The notes beneath the pieces are model-generated. The model searched no databases and was not told the DNA's origin. It saw only the letters and a list, made by a program, of their open reading frames with translations. The position numbers were made by a program, and so were the translations under genes. This document shows, one piece after another, positions 1 to 8,434 of a stretch of DNA of 19,290 bases. Source of the stretch: a bacterium (GTDB taxonomy: Bacteria; JACRDZ01; JAJRWM01); NCBI GenBank assembly GCA_024276815.1, contig JAJRWM010000047.1, positions 1 through 19,290 of the forward strand, given 5' to 3'. Every line of letters begins with the position of its first letter. Positions within the stretch are counted from its first letter, which is position 1.

Positions 1-102
1 AAAAAATACCCGGTGACTCCGGTTCCGTGGCAGCACCCTGATAACAGCTGCCGCCGGATTGAGATGCCCGCCGCTGCCGCCGGCCGCGATCAAGACCCGC
101 AT
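1..102 (-). CDS. murG: MurG, N-terminal fragment (cut by window edge)
   Basis: This is the first 34 codons of the UDP-GlcNAc:lipid I GlcNAc transferase that makes lipid II on the inner face of the cytoplasmic membrane. The ATG at 102 follows the ftsW stop (TAG, 106-104) by one base. The visible start MRVLIAAGGSGGHLNPA matches the MurG N-terminal glycine-rich loop (GGTGGHxxPA), with Ser in place of Thr, a common variant of this loop. Position directly after ftsW is the usual dcw place for murG. The rest of the gene lies outside the window. Confidence 0.9.
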   Translation of the reverse strand, partial: MRVLIAAGGSGGHLNPAAAVIRVLPRNRSHRVFF

Positions 103-103
103 C

Positions 104-1207
104 CTAGGTCGCCGCCTCGTTATGGGCTGAAATATTCAGGAGAATGCCGACAGCGATCAGGTTTATTAACAAAGACGAACCACCGTAACTGATAAAGGGC
201 AGCGTTATTCCCTTGGTTGGCAGAAGGCGGGTTACCACTCCGATATTCACCATAGCCTGAAAAGTTATCGCCATGACAATCCCCCCGGCCAACAGCGCCC
301 CGAACAGGTTGTCACATTTTAAGGCTATTTTCGCCCCCCGATAAATTACGATAAAAAACAGCGATATTACCAGGAAAGTCCCGACAAAACCAAACTCTTC
401 TCCAATTATGGCAAAAATGAAATCCGTATGCGCTTCCGGCAAATAGAACATTTTCTGGGTGCTTTCACCCAGGCCCACGCCGACCGGCCCGCCGGACCCC
501 AAGGCGATCAGCGACTGAATGATATGGTAACCAAGGCCGTTCGGATCAGTCCCGGGATTTAAAAAAATCAGCAATCGCCTGAGCATATAAGGCTTGGAAC
601 GGACGATAAAGACGCTTAAAGGGGCGACCAGCACCGCCGGAAGAGCGAGATACGAGAAGGGCATCTTGCCAACAAAAAACAAAAAGTAGGAAACGGCCAG
701 GACGATCATCGCCGTACCAAAATCAGGCTCCAGCAAAATCAAAGTGAAACACAGCCAAACCACAAAAACCAGCGGTAAAACCCCCCGCTTAAAATTCTTT
801 AAATCTTTCTGTTTCCTGGACAATGCGCTGGCCAGGTAGATAATCAGCACCAGCTTGGCCAGTTCGGATACCTGAAAAGTAAAGCCGCCGATTTTAAACC
901 AGCGGCGGGCGCCGTTGATAGTGATACCGATGCCCGGCAAAAAGACCATTGACAACAAAACGATACAGGCCAGCAATATCCGCGGGGCCGGCTTCTCATA
1001 ATGGCGATAATCAATCTTCATAGCGATTAACGAGGCGGTAATCCCGATTAACAACCAGAGCGACTGCCTTTTCAAAAAGAAATATTTATCGTTAAATTTC
1101 TCCAGGGCCATTATGCCGCTGGTTGAGAAAATCATAATGATGCCGATACCGGCTAAAATCATTATAACCGTAAAGAGAAAGTAATCCGGCGCGTTTCGTT
1201 CATCCAT
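104..1207 (-). CDS. ftsW: FtsW, SEDS-family septal peptidoglycan polymerase
   Basis: This is a polytopic SEDS protein of 367 aa. With its partner class B PBP (FtsI, encoded upstream in the same operon) it polymerises lipid II at the septum. About ten hydrophobic segments are visible, and the C-terminal block LLPTKGITLPFISYGGSSLL is the SEDS signature. An upstream GTG at 1231 would add eight residues. I prefer the ATG at 1207 because GGAGGGAAGG lies six bases before it. That start overlaps the end of murD by 8 nt, implying translational coupling. RodA and SpoVE are related alternatives, but the dcw position favours FtsW. Confidence 0.93.
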   Translation of the reverse strand: MDERNAPDYFLFTVIMILAGIGIIMIFSTSGIMALEKFNDKYFFLKRQSLWLLIGITASLIAMKIDYRHYEKPAPRILLACIVLLSMVFLPGIGITINGARRWFKIGGFTFQVSELAKLVLIIYLASALSRKQKDLKNFKRGVLPLVFVVWLCFTLILLEPDFGTAMIVLAVSYFLFFVGKMPFSYLALPAVLVAPLSVFIVRSKPYMLRRLLIFLNPGTDPNGLGYHIIQSLIALGSGGPVGVGLGESTQKMFYLPEAHTDFIFAIIGEEFGFVGTFLVISLFFIVIYRGAKIALKCDNLFGALLAGGIVMAITFQAMVNIGVVTRLLPTKGITLPFISYGGSSLLINLIAVGILLNISAHNEAAT

Positions 1208-2576
1208 GGCAGACCTTCCCTCCATATTCACTGACAGCTTTTTTAAACAAGTCGCCCCGTTCCTGATAGTCGCGGAACATGTACCAACTGGTGCACCCCG
1301 GGCTTAACAGCACGATATCACCGGACCGGGCGGTGACGACAGCCGTTTTGACCCCTTCAGCCAACGAGGAAACAAGCGTTATCCCGCAACATCCTTTGAA
1401 TGTTTCCGCCAATTTTGGCGCCGCCTCACCCAGAAGCACCAGGGATTTAACCCTCTCTTTAATCAAAGGTTTCAGCGCGCCGAAATCACCGCCCTTGTCA
1501 CGACCGCCCATGATTAAGATAACCGGAGCGCCCTCAAAACTGAGCAGTGATTTCCGCACCGCGTCGATATTGGTCCCTTTCGAGTCATTGATAAAACGCA
1601 CGCCCTTGATAGTCGCGACCGTTTCCAGCCGGTGCGCAAGCCCTTTAAACGCTCCCGCCACCTGCCGAATCGCGGAACGATCAACTCCCATGATAGTCAC
1701 CGCCAGGCTGGCCGCCAGGAAGTTTTCCAGATTGTGAAGACCCTCCAGAGCGATTTCACTTCGCCGGATAATCTTCTTTTCGCCGGCTTCGTCTTTAAAC
1801 ACCAGCCAGCCGTTTTCCAGGAACATACCCTTTTCGACTTTTTCGGAGCGGCTGAAATAATATACGGTTCCCGGGCACTTCTCCGCCAGGGAACGGCATA
1901 ACTGATCGTCAAAATTGAGAACCGTCCAGTCCGTTTCAGCCTGATTTTCAAATATCTTCGCTTTGGCCGCCAGGTAATCCGCCATGGTCGGATGGCGGTC
2001 CTGGTGATCCGGGGTTACATTAAGTATGAGAGCGCCCCGGGAGTGAAACTCCCGGCAGCCGGCCAGTTGGAAACTGCTTGTTTCCAGAATCCCCAACTCC
2101 GAGCGGTTGATATTGTCTACTTCCAGCGAAACCGCCCGCCCGATATTCCCGGCGACCACACATTGGCCGCCGTTGCTTGTGAGCATTTCCCCAATCAGCG
2201 TCGTGGTAGTGGTCTTCCCGTTGGTTCCGGTCACGGCGATCAGGGGTTTATCAATATACCCGGCCGCCAGTTCCAGTTCGCTGATAACCGGTATTCTGTT
2301 CTCTATAGCCTTTTTGACAAAAGGAATCCGCTCGTTAACTCCCGGGCTTATGACCAGGAGGTGCGCCCCGGCAAGTATTTCATCAGGATGCCCCCCTAAA
2401 TAAAGTTCCAGATTAGCGGAACGTTCAATTCCACTCAGGCCCTTAATTTCAGTCATTTTTTTCATATCCGTCGCCCGGACCAGCGCTCCCATTCCCAGCA
2501 GGAACCTGACCGCGGCCAAGCCGCTTCGGGCCAGGCCCAGGACAATAACCTTTTTTCCTTCAAGCCGGTTTAACAT
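1200..2576 (-). CDS. murD: MurD, UDP-MurNAc-L-alanine:D-glutamate ligase
   Basis: This cytoplasmic Mur ligase adds D-Glu to UDP-MurNAc-L-Ala at the expense of ATP. It has 458 aa, the family length. Visible blocks are an N-terminal Rossmann-like UDP-binding region (VIVLGLARSG, 11-19), the ATP P-loop GTNGKTT (117-123), NVTPDHQDRH (about 186-195), HNLEN (281-285), FINDSKGTN (328-336, substrate region) and MGGRDKGGDF (356-365). The ATG follows the mraY stop by one base, and AAGGTG inside the mraY end serves as ribosome site. The C-terminal block reads SPGCTSWYMF, where I expect Asp in place of the Tyr. This is noted as a separate finding. Confidence 0.95.
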   Translation of the reverse strand: MLNRLEGKKVIVLGLARSGLAAVRFLLGMGALVRATDMKKMTEIKGLSGIERSANLELYLGGHPDEILAGAHLLVISPGVNERIPFVKKAIENRIPVISELELAAGYIDKPLIAVTGTNGKTTTTTLIGEMLTSNGGQCVVAGNIGRAVSLEVDNINRSELGILETSSFQLAGCREFHSRGALILNVTPDHQDRHPTMADYLAAKAKIFENQAETDWTVLNFDDQLCRSLAEKCPGTVYYFSRSEKVEKGMFLENGWLVFKDEAGEKKIIRRSEIALEGLHNLENFLAASLAVTIMGVDRSAIRQVAGAFKGLAHRLETVATIKGVRFINDSKGTNIDAVRKSLLSFEGAPVILIMGGRDKGGDFGALKPLIKERVKSLVLLGEAAPKLAETFKGCCGITLVSSLAEGVKTAVVTARSGDIVLLSPGCTSWYMFRDYQERGDLFKKAVSEYGGKVCHG

Positions 2577-2577
2577 T

Positions 2578-3729
2578 TTAACGCACCTTCAGGGTCATCA
2601 GGCTGAAAAGAGAAAGAATAATCGCCACGATCCAGAAACGGATCACGATTTTGGATTCTTCAATCCCACCCAATTCGAAATGATGATGCAAGGGAGCCAT
2701 GCGGAATATCCGCTTCCGGTCGCGGTAGCGGTAGCTGGCAACCTGCAGGATAACGCTTAAAGCCTCCATGACAAAAATGCCGCCGATAAAAAGGAGCCAG
2801 ACTTCTTTCTTGATCAGCACCGAGACCACCCCGAGAGCGCCGCCCAAGGCCAGCGACCCGGTGTCCCCCATAAATATCTGGGCCGGGAAAGCGTTGAACC
2901 ACAGAAAGCCCAAACAGGCTCCCATAATCGCGGCGCAAAAAACGGTTAACTCGCCGCTACCCTCAACAAAGAAAATATTAAGGTACTGGCTGAACCGCCA
3001 GTTCCCGATCAAATAGCAAAATACGGTCAGCGTCCCGGCGGCGAACATTACACAACCGACAGCCAGGCCGTCCAGGCCGTCTGTCAGGTTCACGGCGTTC
3101 GAGGTGCCGACAATGACTATGATAACCAGAGGTATATATAAAACACCTAACTCCACCAAAAGATACTTGAAAAAAGGGAAACTCAGTTTGGTCATAAAGT
3201 CCGTCGTCACGAAGGGAGTGTAATCGTTTCCGGTCGCGTAGCGCCATAACTGCCCGATATGCAGTGGATTCAAATAAAGATAGACGGCGACCGCCAGCCC
3301 CAGGGCGACCTGTCCCCAGAGTTTGACTTTAACCGACAAACCCTTGTTGTCGCTCCGTATCAGTTTTAAATAATCGTCGATAAACCCCAGTATCCCCAGA
3401 AAAATGGTTGATAAAATGCAAATCCAGATCAGGCGGTTGCCCAGATTGCCCCACAAAAAAGTGGGCACTAAAATCGAAATCAGGATTAAAAGCCCGCCCA
3501 TGGTCGGCGTGCCTTTTTTTTTCAGGTGTTCCTTAGGCCCGTCCTGATAAATATTTTCCCGGAAGGACAACGAGTTCAACTGGTTTATCACCAGTTTGCC
3601 AAAGAGCAGCGAAGTCACAAAAGCGGTTATCGCCGCGAGAACGGCCCGAACCGTGATATAACGAAATATCCGCAGAAACGACAGGGAACCGCCTTCCTGA
3701 AACAGCAGGCTGTAAAGATAGTAGAACAT
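2578..3729 (-). CDS. mraY: MraY, phospho-MurNAc-pentapeptide translocase
   Basis: This integral membrane enzyme transfers phospho-MurNAc-pentapeptide from UDP to undecaprenyl phosphate, giving lipid I. It has 383 aa from the ATG at 3729. A TTG two codons upstream (3735) is only three bases from the GGG of the ribosome site and is less likely. Hallmarks are KKGTPTMGG, the aspartate pair in GFIDDYLK (D118-D119), NLTDGLDGLA (about 214-223), FMGDTGS (D289) and the C-terminal HHH in APLHHHFE (348-350). The long N-terminus and the insert around 155-190 resemble the proteobacterial rather than the Bacillus form, supporting a Gram-negative host. The gene starts 15 nt after the terminal TGA of murF. 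Confidence 0.96.
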   Translation of the reverse strand: MFYYLYSLLFQEGGSLSFLRIFRYITVRAVLAAITAFVTSLLFGKLVINQLNSLSFRENIYQDGPKEHLKKKGTPTMGGLLILISILVPTFLWGNLGNRLIWICILSTIFLGILGFIDDYLKLIRSDNKGLSVKVKLWGQVALGLAVAVYLYLNPLHIGQLWRYATGNDYTPFVTTDFMTKLSFPFFKYLLVELGVLYIPLVIIVIVGTSNAVNLTDGLDGLAVGCVMFAAGTLTVFCYLIGNWRFSQYLNIFFVEGSGELTVFCAAIMGACLGFLWFNAFPAQIFMGDTGSLALGGALGVVSVLIKKEVWLLFIGGIFVMEALSVILQVASYRYRDRKRIFRMAPLHHHFELGGIEESKIVIRFWIVAIILSLFSLMTLKVR

Positions 3730-3744
3730 GGCCAATATCCCTTT

Positions 3745-5130
3745 TCAGCTGGCGCAAAGCGCGTCAGCCACAGTCTCCAGGGTCATCCCCCGGGAACCTT
3801 TGATTAAAATAATATCCGAACTTTTTATCTCTTTTTTAAGCTGGCTTATCAGCTTTTGCTTACTGGTAAAATGGCGGACGTTTTATTCCTTCATCCCCTT
3901 ATCCGCGGCGGCCCGGCTGATTAATTCCGCCTGCTCGCCAAGAGTATACAGCAGGTCTATTTTTTGCCGGGCGACAATTTCGCCGATCCGGGAATGAGCT
4001 TTACCGCTGATCTCGCCCAGTTCCTTCATATCGCCCAGGATCGCGAGTTTACGCCGCGAGGGGTCCAAGCAGCCGAGGAAATCAAGAGCGGCCAGCATTG
4101 ATTCAGGATTCGCGTTATAGGTGTCATTGATAATGGTCAAGCCTCTCTTGACCAGGATTTCCTGGCGTTGTTTAATCATTTTGATTTTGCGAAACGCCCG
4201 CAGTATCTGCTCTTCAGTCAAGCCCATAACCCGGGCCGCCGCCACAGCCGCCAGGCAATTGTAGATATTGTGCCAGCCGGATAAAGGCAGGCTGACCTCG
4301 TGAACCTTGCCGGTTCCCAGGTCAAGCTGGAACCTGGTCTGGAATAAAAACGTTTCGATATTTTTCGCGTTGACTTCGGCTTTTTACCTGATGCCAAACG
4401 AGACCACGCCGGCCCGGGATTTCTTAGCCATCATGCGGACCCGGGCGTCGTCGTAATTGAGAATCGCGAACCCGCCCGGAGGAAGATATTTTACCAGTTC
4501 CGCTTTTTCATCCGTTATATTTTGCAGGGTTTTGAAATAGCGCAGGTGTCCATGACCGATATTGGTAACGATACCATGCTGCGGCGCCACCAGTTCCGTC
4601 AACAACGTGATATCGCCTTTTTTATGCGCCCCCAACTCCAGGACGCCGACCTGATGACCTTTACTCAGTTTCATCAGGGTCAGCGGGCAACCGATTTCGG
4701 TATTGAAATTGCCTTCTGTTTTCAAAACAACGTATTTTTCCTTCAGTAAAGTTCCGAGGATTTCTTTCGTGGTAGTTTTACCGGTCGTTCCGGTTATGCC
4801 GATGCAGGGAACCTTGAATTTCTGGCGGTAGAATTTGGCCAGGTCAAACAGAGCCTGTTCGGTTGTCTTCACTTTAACCACAGCCGGATGGCTGAGTATT
4901 CGGGCCTGCAGATACTTGGGGTTGGCCACCACGGCCGCCGCGCCGCGCCGCAAGACCTGCTCAACAAACTGGTGACCATTGACCCGGTCGCCCACCAGAG
5001 CGAAAAAAAGGTCGCCGCTTTTAATTTTACGGCTGTCAGTCTAGGCGCCACTTAACTGGATACCCTTATCTTCCACGCTGAACTGATTGTTAAAAAATTC
5101 TTTCAAGTCAGCCCTGGTAAAATTTTCCAT
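3745..5130 (-). pseudogene. murF: MurF (UDP-MurNAc-tripeptide:D-Ala-D-Ala ligase), full length but with three in-frame stops
   Basis: Read straight through in one frame, ATG 5130 to TGA 3745 gives 461 codons, a normal MurF length, with no frameshift. Stops interrupt it at codon 30 (TAG, 5043-5041), codon 249 (TAA, 4386-4384) and codon 416 (TAA, 3885-3883). Family blocks lie on both sides of every stop: TDSRKI and GDLFFAL after the first, the P-loop ITGTTGKTTTKE (about 112-123), VTNIGHGHL, then HNIYN and INDTYNANPESM after the second, LGDMKELGE, and ILIKGSRGM after the third. GAGGATGA precedes the ATG, and ftsI ends 9 nt upstream. MurF joins D-Ala-D-Ala to the UDP-MurNAc-tripeptide and is normally essential. 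The copy may be a recent pseudogene backed up elsewhere, a gene read by suppression, or a sequencing or assembly error. Family assignment is firm; status is not. Confidence 0.9.
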
Positions 5131-5139
5131 TCTTCATCC

Positions 5140-7101
5140 TCAGGAGTTTGAAAACTTAACTGTCGATACCGATCCGGGGGAAATCTGGCTGCCAGCCGCC
5201 GGTATTTGCTCACAGACTACGCCGCTACCCTGAAATTTGACCTCAAGCTCCAGAGGCCGAAGGCGTTTAAAGACCTCCCGCATGGAGAGACCGGTGAGAT
5301 CAGGCATAAGGAAATTATCTCCTGGATAAAGAGAATTCCCGCTGTTTTTACCGCCGGACGAATGAACGGCGGCTGCTTTCATCAGGTCTTTTGAATCCCG
5401 GGCCGCACCCCGCCCCAGCTTGACGTCGAGAGGAACCTCCAGGTAAGCCATAACCTGTTTGGTTATCCGGGCGAAGAGCGGCGCCGCGGTATTAGCGGCC
5501 CACTTCTTTCGGGACGGACTGTCGAGACAGATCGCCACAGCTATCCGCGGATTTTCCAGCGGCGCGAATCCTATGAAGGTCATAATGTATTTGTCCTTAA
5601 AATAACCGCCATTGCTCGGATCGACCTTTTGCGCGGTGCCGGTTTTGCCGGCTACCCGGTAACCGGGAATCCGGGCCAAATGACCGGTGCCGTTATTAAC
5701 GGCGCCTTCCAGGAACTGTTTCAGCAGGGCGGCTGTTTCTTCCGAAATCACCTTACGCACCACCCGGGGCTTATCACGACGGATCGGAACGCCGCCGGCG
5801 GCGATAATCTCTTTGACAACATAGGGACGAACCAGCCGCCCGCCATTCGCGACCACGGAAATAGCCGCGGCCATCTGTAAAGTTGTCACCGCGACTTCCT
5901 GACCAATGGGAACGGCTCCCAGGGACATTCCCGACCATTTTTCCGGTTCGCGTAAGATCCCCTTGCTTTCACCGGCCAGAGCGATATTGGTTTTTTCGCC
6001 AAAACCAAATTTTCTGGCGTATTCATAAACTTTATTTTCTCCCAGTATCCGGGCGATTCTGACCATGCCGACGTTGCTTGATACTTCGACGACCCTCTGA
6101 AAGGTAATTTTACCGTGCGCCCTGAAATCATCAATCACGTGATTATTAAGCACCATGTACCCCTGGCCGCAGTCAACCAGTTCATCGGGAGCCACGATGC
6201 CTTCTTCCAGAGCCGCCGCCGCCGTGACAATTTTAAAAGAGGAGCCTGGCTCATAAATATCCGTGATGGCGCGGTTACGAAAATCCGATATTGGGAAACG
6301 CTGGTAGGCGTTGGGATTGAAGGTCGGCCGCACAGCCATAGCCAGGACTTCTCCGTTATCAGGATTCAAAACCACCACCTGGCCGCTCAACGCGTCAAAT
6401 TCCCGGACCGCCCAGGCCAGCTCCTTCTCGCAAAGATACTGAATATTTTCATCTATGGTAAGGGTGATATCAGCTCCGGTTGACGAAGTCGCGAAGATAT
6501 AGTCCGGAGGGAGGATAGACCGCCCCTTGGCGTCTCTTTTGCCTAAAAACCTCTGGCCTTTACCTTTGATATATTTATTGAAAGCGTATTCAACCCCCTC
6601 CAGCCCGTCGTTATCAAGACCGGTAAAACCCAACAAATTGCTGGCCAGTTCTTTTTTAGGGTAGAACCTCTTTGGTTCTTCCAGGTAGCTGACATTCTTG
6701 ATCTTTAAAGCGAGCACCCGGTTACAGACCTCGCGGCTGACCTGACGCTTCAACCAGAGAAACCCCCTGGCGGAGCTTAGCGCTTGATATAATTCATCGG
6801 GGTCTTTAGCCAAAATCCGGCCAAGCTGTCGGGACACCGCGCGAGGATTATCGATCTTTTTGCTGGCGTAAAGGGAGTATTGCTCAACGGTAACGGCAAG
6901 CTGGTGACCTTTACGGTCGGTTATCTGACCGCGACGGGGTAGCAAGCGGATGATTGAGGAATGGACTTTTTTCGCCTTTTTCCGATAAGCGTCACCTTGA
7001 AGGATTTGCAGGGAGAATAACCGAACACCTAAAACAAAACAGAGAACGTAGAGCAGGAAGAAAGCAACCCTGAGCCTGATTTTATGCGAGTCTGAGTACA
7101 A
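5140..7101 (-). CDS. ftsI: FtsI / class B penicillin-binding protein with C-terminal PASTA domain
   Basis: This septal D,D-transpeptidase has 653 aa. A signal anchor lies at about 12-32, followed by the PBP dimerisation domain (RRGQITDRKG at about 56-65) and a transpeptidase domain with SSFK (S287 to K290, nucleophile motif), SSN (341-343) and KTGTA (486-490). A PASTA domain at about 597-653 (MPDLTG onward) follows a Gly/Ser-rich linker, as in SpoVD-like and some deltaproteobacterial FtsI proteins. The start is TTG: TGA lies two codons upstream in frame, and GGGGTGA is the ribosome site. It acts with FtsW from the same operon. The neighbouring murE expected downstream is absent. Confidence 0.94.
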   Translation of the reverse strand: MYSDSHKIRLRVAFFLLYVLCFVLGVRLFSLQILQGDAYRKKAKKVHSSIIRLLPRRGQITDRKGHQLAVTVEQYSLYASKKIDNPRAVSRQLGRILAKDPDELYQALSSARGFLWLKRQVSREVCNRVLALKIKNVSYLEEPKRFYPKKELASNLLGFTGLDNDGLEGVEYAFNKYIKGKGQRFLGKRDAKGRSILPPDYIFATSSTGADITLTIDENIQYLCEKELAWAVREFDALSGQVVVLNPDNGEVLAMAVRPTFNPNAYQRFPISDFRNRAITDIYEPGSSFKIVTAAAALEEGIVAPDELVDCGQGYMVLNNHVIDDFRAHGKITFQRVVEVSSNVGMVRIARILGENKVYEYARKFGFGEKTNIALAGESKGILREPEKWSGMSLGAVPIGQEVAVTTLQMAAAISVVANGGRLVRPYVVKEIIAAGGVPIRRDKPRVVRKVISEETAALLKQFLEGAVNNGTGHLARIPGYRVAGKTGTAQKVDPSNGGYFKDKYIMTFIGFAPLENPRIAVAICLDSPSRKKWAANTAAPLFARITKQVMAYLEVPLDVKLGRGAARDSKDLMKAAAVHSSGGKNSGNSLYPGDNFLMPDLTGLSMREVFKRLRPLELEVKFQGSGVVCEQIPAAGSQISPGSVSTVKFSNS

Positions 7102-7155
7102 AAAGCATCACCCCGTTCCGTGGTTTTATCAGTCGAAACAAAAAAACGCTGAAGT

Positions 7156-7512
7156 TTACTCTGATAAGGGAACCGGCCCGTAGACCTTGCCCGGGATCAT
7201 CCCCAGCTCTTTTTTCGCGATTTCTTCTATTCGTTCAACTGAACAAAGCATTTCATACTCAACCAAAAGTTCACTATTTAATTTACTTGACTCCAGCAGC
7301 TCTTTTTCCAGGCGCGCCACCCGGTACCCCAGATCAACGCAATACAAGTTCTTCCAGAGAAAGGCCAGCACTACCAGCACGACAAAAAAAGTCGCCATGA
7401 TAATTACCAGGGATTGAGGCAACCGCCTTACCCTGGAAGATCTTCTGACCTTGCCTTTCACCCTTTGCTTACTAACTATTGTCGAGTGACGGCGCGCTAT
7501 CGCCTGCGTCAT
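7156..7512 (-). CDS. ftsL: FtsL-like septum protein
   Basis: This is a small bitopic protein of 118 aa. It has a basic cytoplasmic N-terminus (about 1-32), one membrane segment (about 35-53) and an extracytoplasmic heptad-rich helix (about 60-100) ending in KKELGMIPG, a typical FtsL/FtsB ending. FtsL proteins diverge fast, so the call rests on topology and on position between rsmH and ftsI, where ftsL normally sits. The ATG follows the rsmH stop by 12 nt with AGGAG in the gap. It probably joins FtsB and FtsQ to activate FtsWI. Confidence 0.8.
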   Translation of the reverse strand: MTQAIARRHSTIVSKQRVKGKVRRSSRVRRLPQSLVIIMATFFVVLVVLAFLWKNLYCVDLGYRVARLEKELLESSKLNSELLVEYEMLCSVERIEEIAKKELGMIPGKVYGPVPLSE

Positions 7513-7524
7513 TTAAGCTCCTCT

Positions 7525-8433
7525 TTATACTTTGACCGCGACCCGCATCTTGGCGCTTCTGCTTCTGGGGTTCAAGCCCGTTTCATCTGTTGACGGCAAG
7601 ACCGGTTTACGGGTTAAAATCCTCAGTTTCTGCTGATCCAAGCCCCCTTGGGACCACCGTTTCAAAGACCGTTTGACAATCCGGTCTTCCAAGGAATGAA
7701 AAGTGATAATAACCATTTTGCCCCCCTGTTTTAAATGGTTAAACGCCGCCTCCAACCCCTCTTCGAGCGCTTCCAGCTCGTCGTTGACCGCTATCCGCAA
7801 AGCCTGGAATGTTCTGGTGGCGAAATGTAATTTATTACCGTGGCGCACCTTGCTGGGAATCGCCCTCCGCATTGTATCCACCAAATCAGCAGTCGTCGCG
7901 AACGGTCTGTCCGCCCGTTCCTTAACAATAAACCGGGCAATTCGTTTAGCCCAGCGTTCTTCGCCAAAATTTTTTATAATGCTTGCTAATTCTTCCTCGC
8001 TGTAACAGTTGACGATATCAGCGGCCGTAAGCCCCTGGCTGAGATCCATCCTCATGTCCAAAGGACCGGGTTTCGAAAAGCTGAAACCCCGCTCCGCGTT
8101 ATCGAGCTGGAAGGAGGAAACCCCCAAGTCGAACAGGATACCGTCGACCTCCTCCATACCAAGCTCATTCACCACCCCTCCCATACAGCGAAAACTTTTT
8201 TCCACAATATCCAAACGGGCTTCATAACCCACCAGCCTTTTACGACAATATTCGGCGGCTGTTTGGTCCTGGTCGATGCCAACCAGCCAGCTTCCTTCAG
8301 GCAAAAGCTCTAAAAGGCGTTCTGAATGACCGCCAAACCCCAAGGTGGCGTCAATAAAGTTACCGCCCTTTTCCGGCTCCAGATAATGAATCGCCTCTTC
8401 AGCCATAACCGGCAAATGAATTGAATTTTTCAG
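7525..8433 (-). CDS. rsmH: RsmH (MraW), 16S rRNA C1402 N4-methyltransferase
   Basis: This S-adenosylmethionine enzyme methylates N4 of C1402 in 16S rRNA. Visible blocks are FIDATLGFGGHS (SAM loop), VGIDQD, GILFDLGVSS, GPLDMRMD, HFATRTFQALRI, ITFHSLEDRIVK and the ending NPRSRSAKMR. The first start codon of a standard type is TTG at 8415, giving 296 aa. That start would cut off the conserved H of the N-terminal HxPV block, which is encoded just upstream (CAT, 8418-8416). I therefore extend the gene to the CTG at 8433, giving 302 aa starting xKNSIHLPVM. That CTG lies one base after the mraZ stop, the same one-base junction seen at mraY/murD and ftsW/murG. GGAGGGG lies about 13 nt upstream. The family is certain; the start is inferred. 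Confidence 0.93.
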   Translation of the reverse strand: MKNSIHLPVMAEEAIHYLEPEKGGNFIDATLGFGGHSERLLELLPEGSWLVGIDQDQTAAEYCRKRLVGYEARLDIVEKSFRCMGGVVNELGMEEVDGILFDLGVSSFQLDNAERGFSFSKPGPLDMRMDLSQGLTAADIVNCYSEEELASIIKNFGEERWAKRIARFIVKERADRPFATTADLVDTMRRAIPSKVRHGNKLHFATRTFQALRIAVNDELEALEEGLEAAFNHLKQGGKMVIITFHSLEDRIVKRSLKRWSQGGLDQQKLRILTRKPVLPSTDETGLNPRSRSAKMRVAVKV

Positions 8434-8434
8434 G

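Noticed and set aside
3745-5130. Genome-wide reassignment of UAA/UAG to an amino acid as the explanation for the murF stops
   Set aside because: TAA and TAG end several intact genes in this window at the expected family lengths, and CAA/CAG are used normally for Gln. Only gene-specific suppression remains possible.
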